Assembly: GCA_030446955.1 (NCBI GenBank)
Contig: JAUJMG010000103.1
Coordinates: forward strand, 1-11,746
Direction of reading: 5' to 3'
DNA from: Thermomicrobiales bacterium
Lineage (GTDB): Bacteria > Chloroflexota > Chloroflexia > Thermomicrobiales > UBA6265
Length of the DNA stretch: 11,746 bases
Of the stretch, positions 11,697-11,746 are shown in pieces. A program made the position numbers and the translations under genes. The notes under the pieces were generated by a model that searched no databases, was not told where the DNA came from, and saw nothing but the letters and a program-made list of their open reading frames with translations. Position 1 is the first letter of the stretch. Each line of letters opens with the position of its first letter.

Positions 11697-11746
11697 AGCC
11701 TGTTATGGACTTTCTCACGTTAGCGCCACGATCGGGAGGGCGGTCT
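11697..11746. other. Window end without a feature
   Basis: An ATG at 11705 opens a frame to the window edge (MDFLTLAPRSGG) but has no ribosome site. Nothing else is visible. Confidence 0.4.

Overview
The window looks like high-GC DNA from a Chloroflexota bacterium, most probably of the Thermomicrobia type. This is inferred from style: six exported proteins, intact or broken, switch from signal peptide to mature chain at an 'AQ-D/E-x-T/S-P' junction followed by Ala/Thr/Pro-rich linkers, and several end in 'EATP' tails. No rRNA, tRNA, CRISPR array or transposase is visible. The region is accessory in character: secreted and membrane proteins, gene fragments and duplicated non-coding modules.

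Layout, left to right. 1-66 is the 3' end of a cupredoxin gene, followed by a strong terminator hairpin (86-122). 155-375 is a fragment of an OmpR/PhoB-type DNA-binding domain. 485-583 is an array of GTTCACC-type 11-bp direct repeats ending next to a -10-like hexamer, then a structured leader (594-726) and a secreted PQQ-type sugar dehydrogenase (851-2443). Next come an exported Cu/Zn superoxide dismutase fused to a type-1 copper cupredoxin (2718-3704), a frameshifted exported protein (3791-4187), a small unknown ORF (4184-4420), an SPW-type membrane protein (4421-4846), a stretch of gene debris, and a secreted protein with two rhodanese-like domains that lack catalytic cysteine (5171-6595) and whose original start is cut off by an in-frame amber codon.

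From 6596 there is about 395 bp without a convincing gene, then two divergent genes for tiny membrane proteins (6991-7161 minus, 7240-7413 plus). A second copy of the 11-bp repeat array, -10 element and leader (7539-7780, about 88% identical to 485-726 by hand alignment, no gaps) precedes a Tat-exported quinoprotein dehydrogenase (7998-9680). That gene has fragments of the cupredoxin 3' end on both sides (7813-7860 and 9766-9868). A 49-residue Tyr/Trp-rich membrane protein (9960-10109), a 321-bp spacer with palindromes and a secreted protein of three four-cysteine repeats (10431-11696) finish the window.

Reading it together: the main theme is an extracytoplasmic oxidation and copper set (two quinoprotein dehydrogenases, Cu/Zn-SOD, cupredoxins). 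The two quinoprotein genes share a duplicated control region whose repeats resemble the PhoP-binding PHO boxes of Streptomyces. If that reading is right, both dehydrogenases respond to phosphate, which would fit the known role of PQQ glucose dehydrogenases in dissolving mineral phosphate through acid production. That link is inference. The repeats, their spacing, the duplication and the gene fragments are seen directly.
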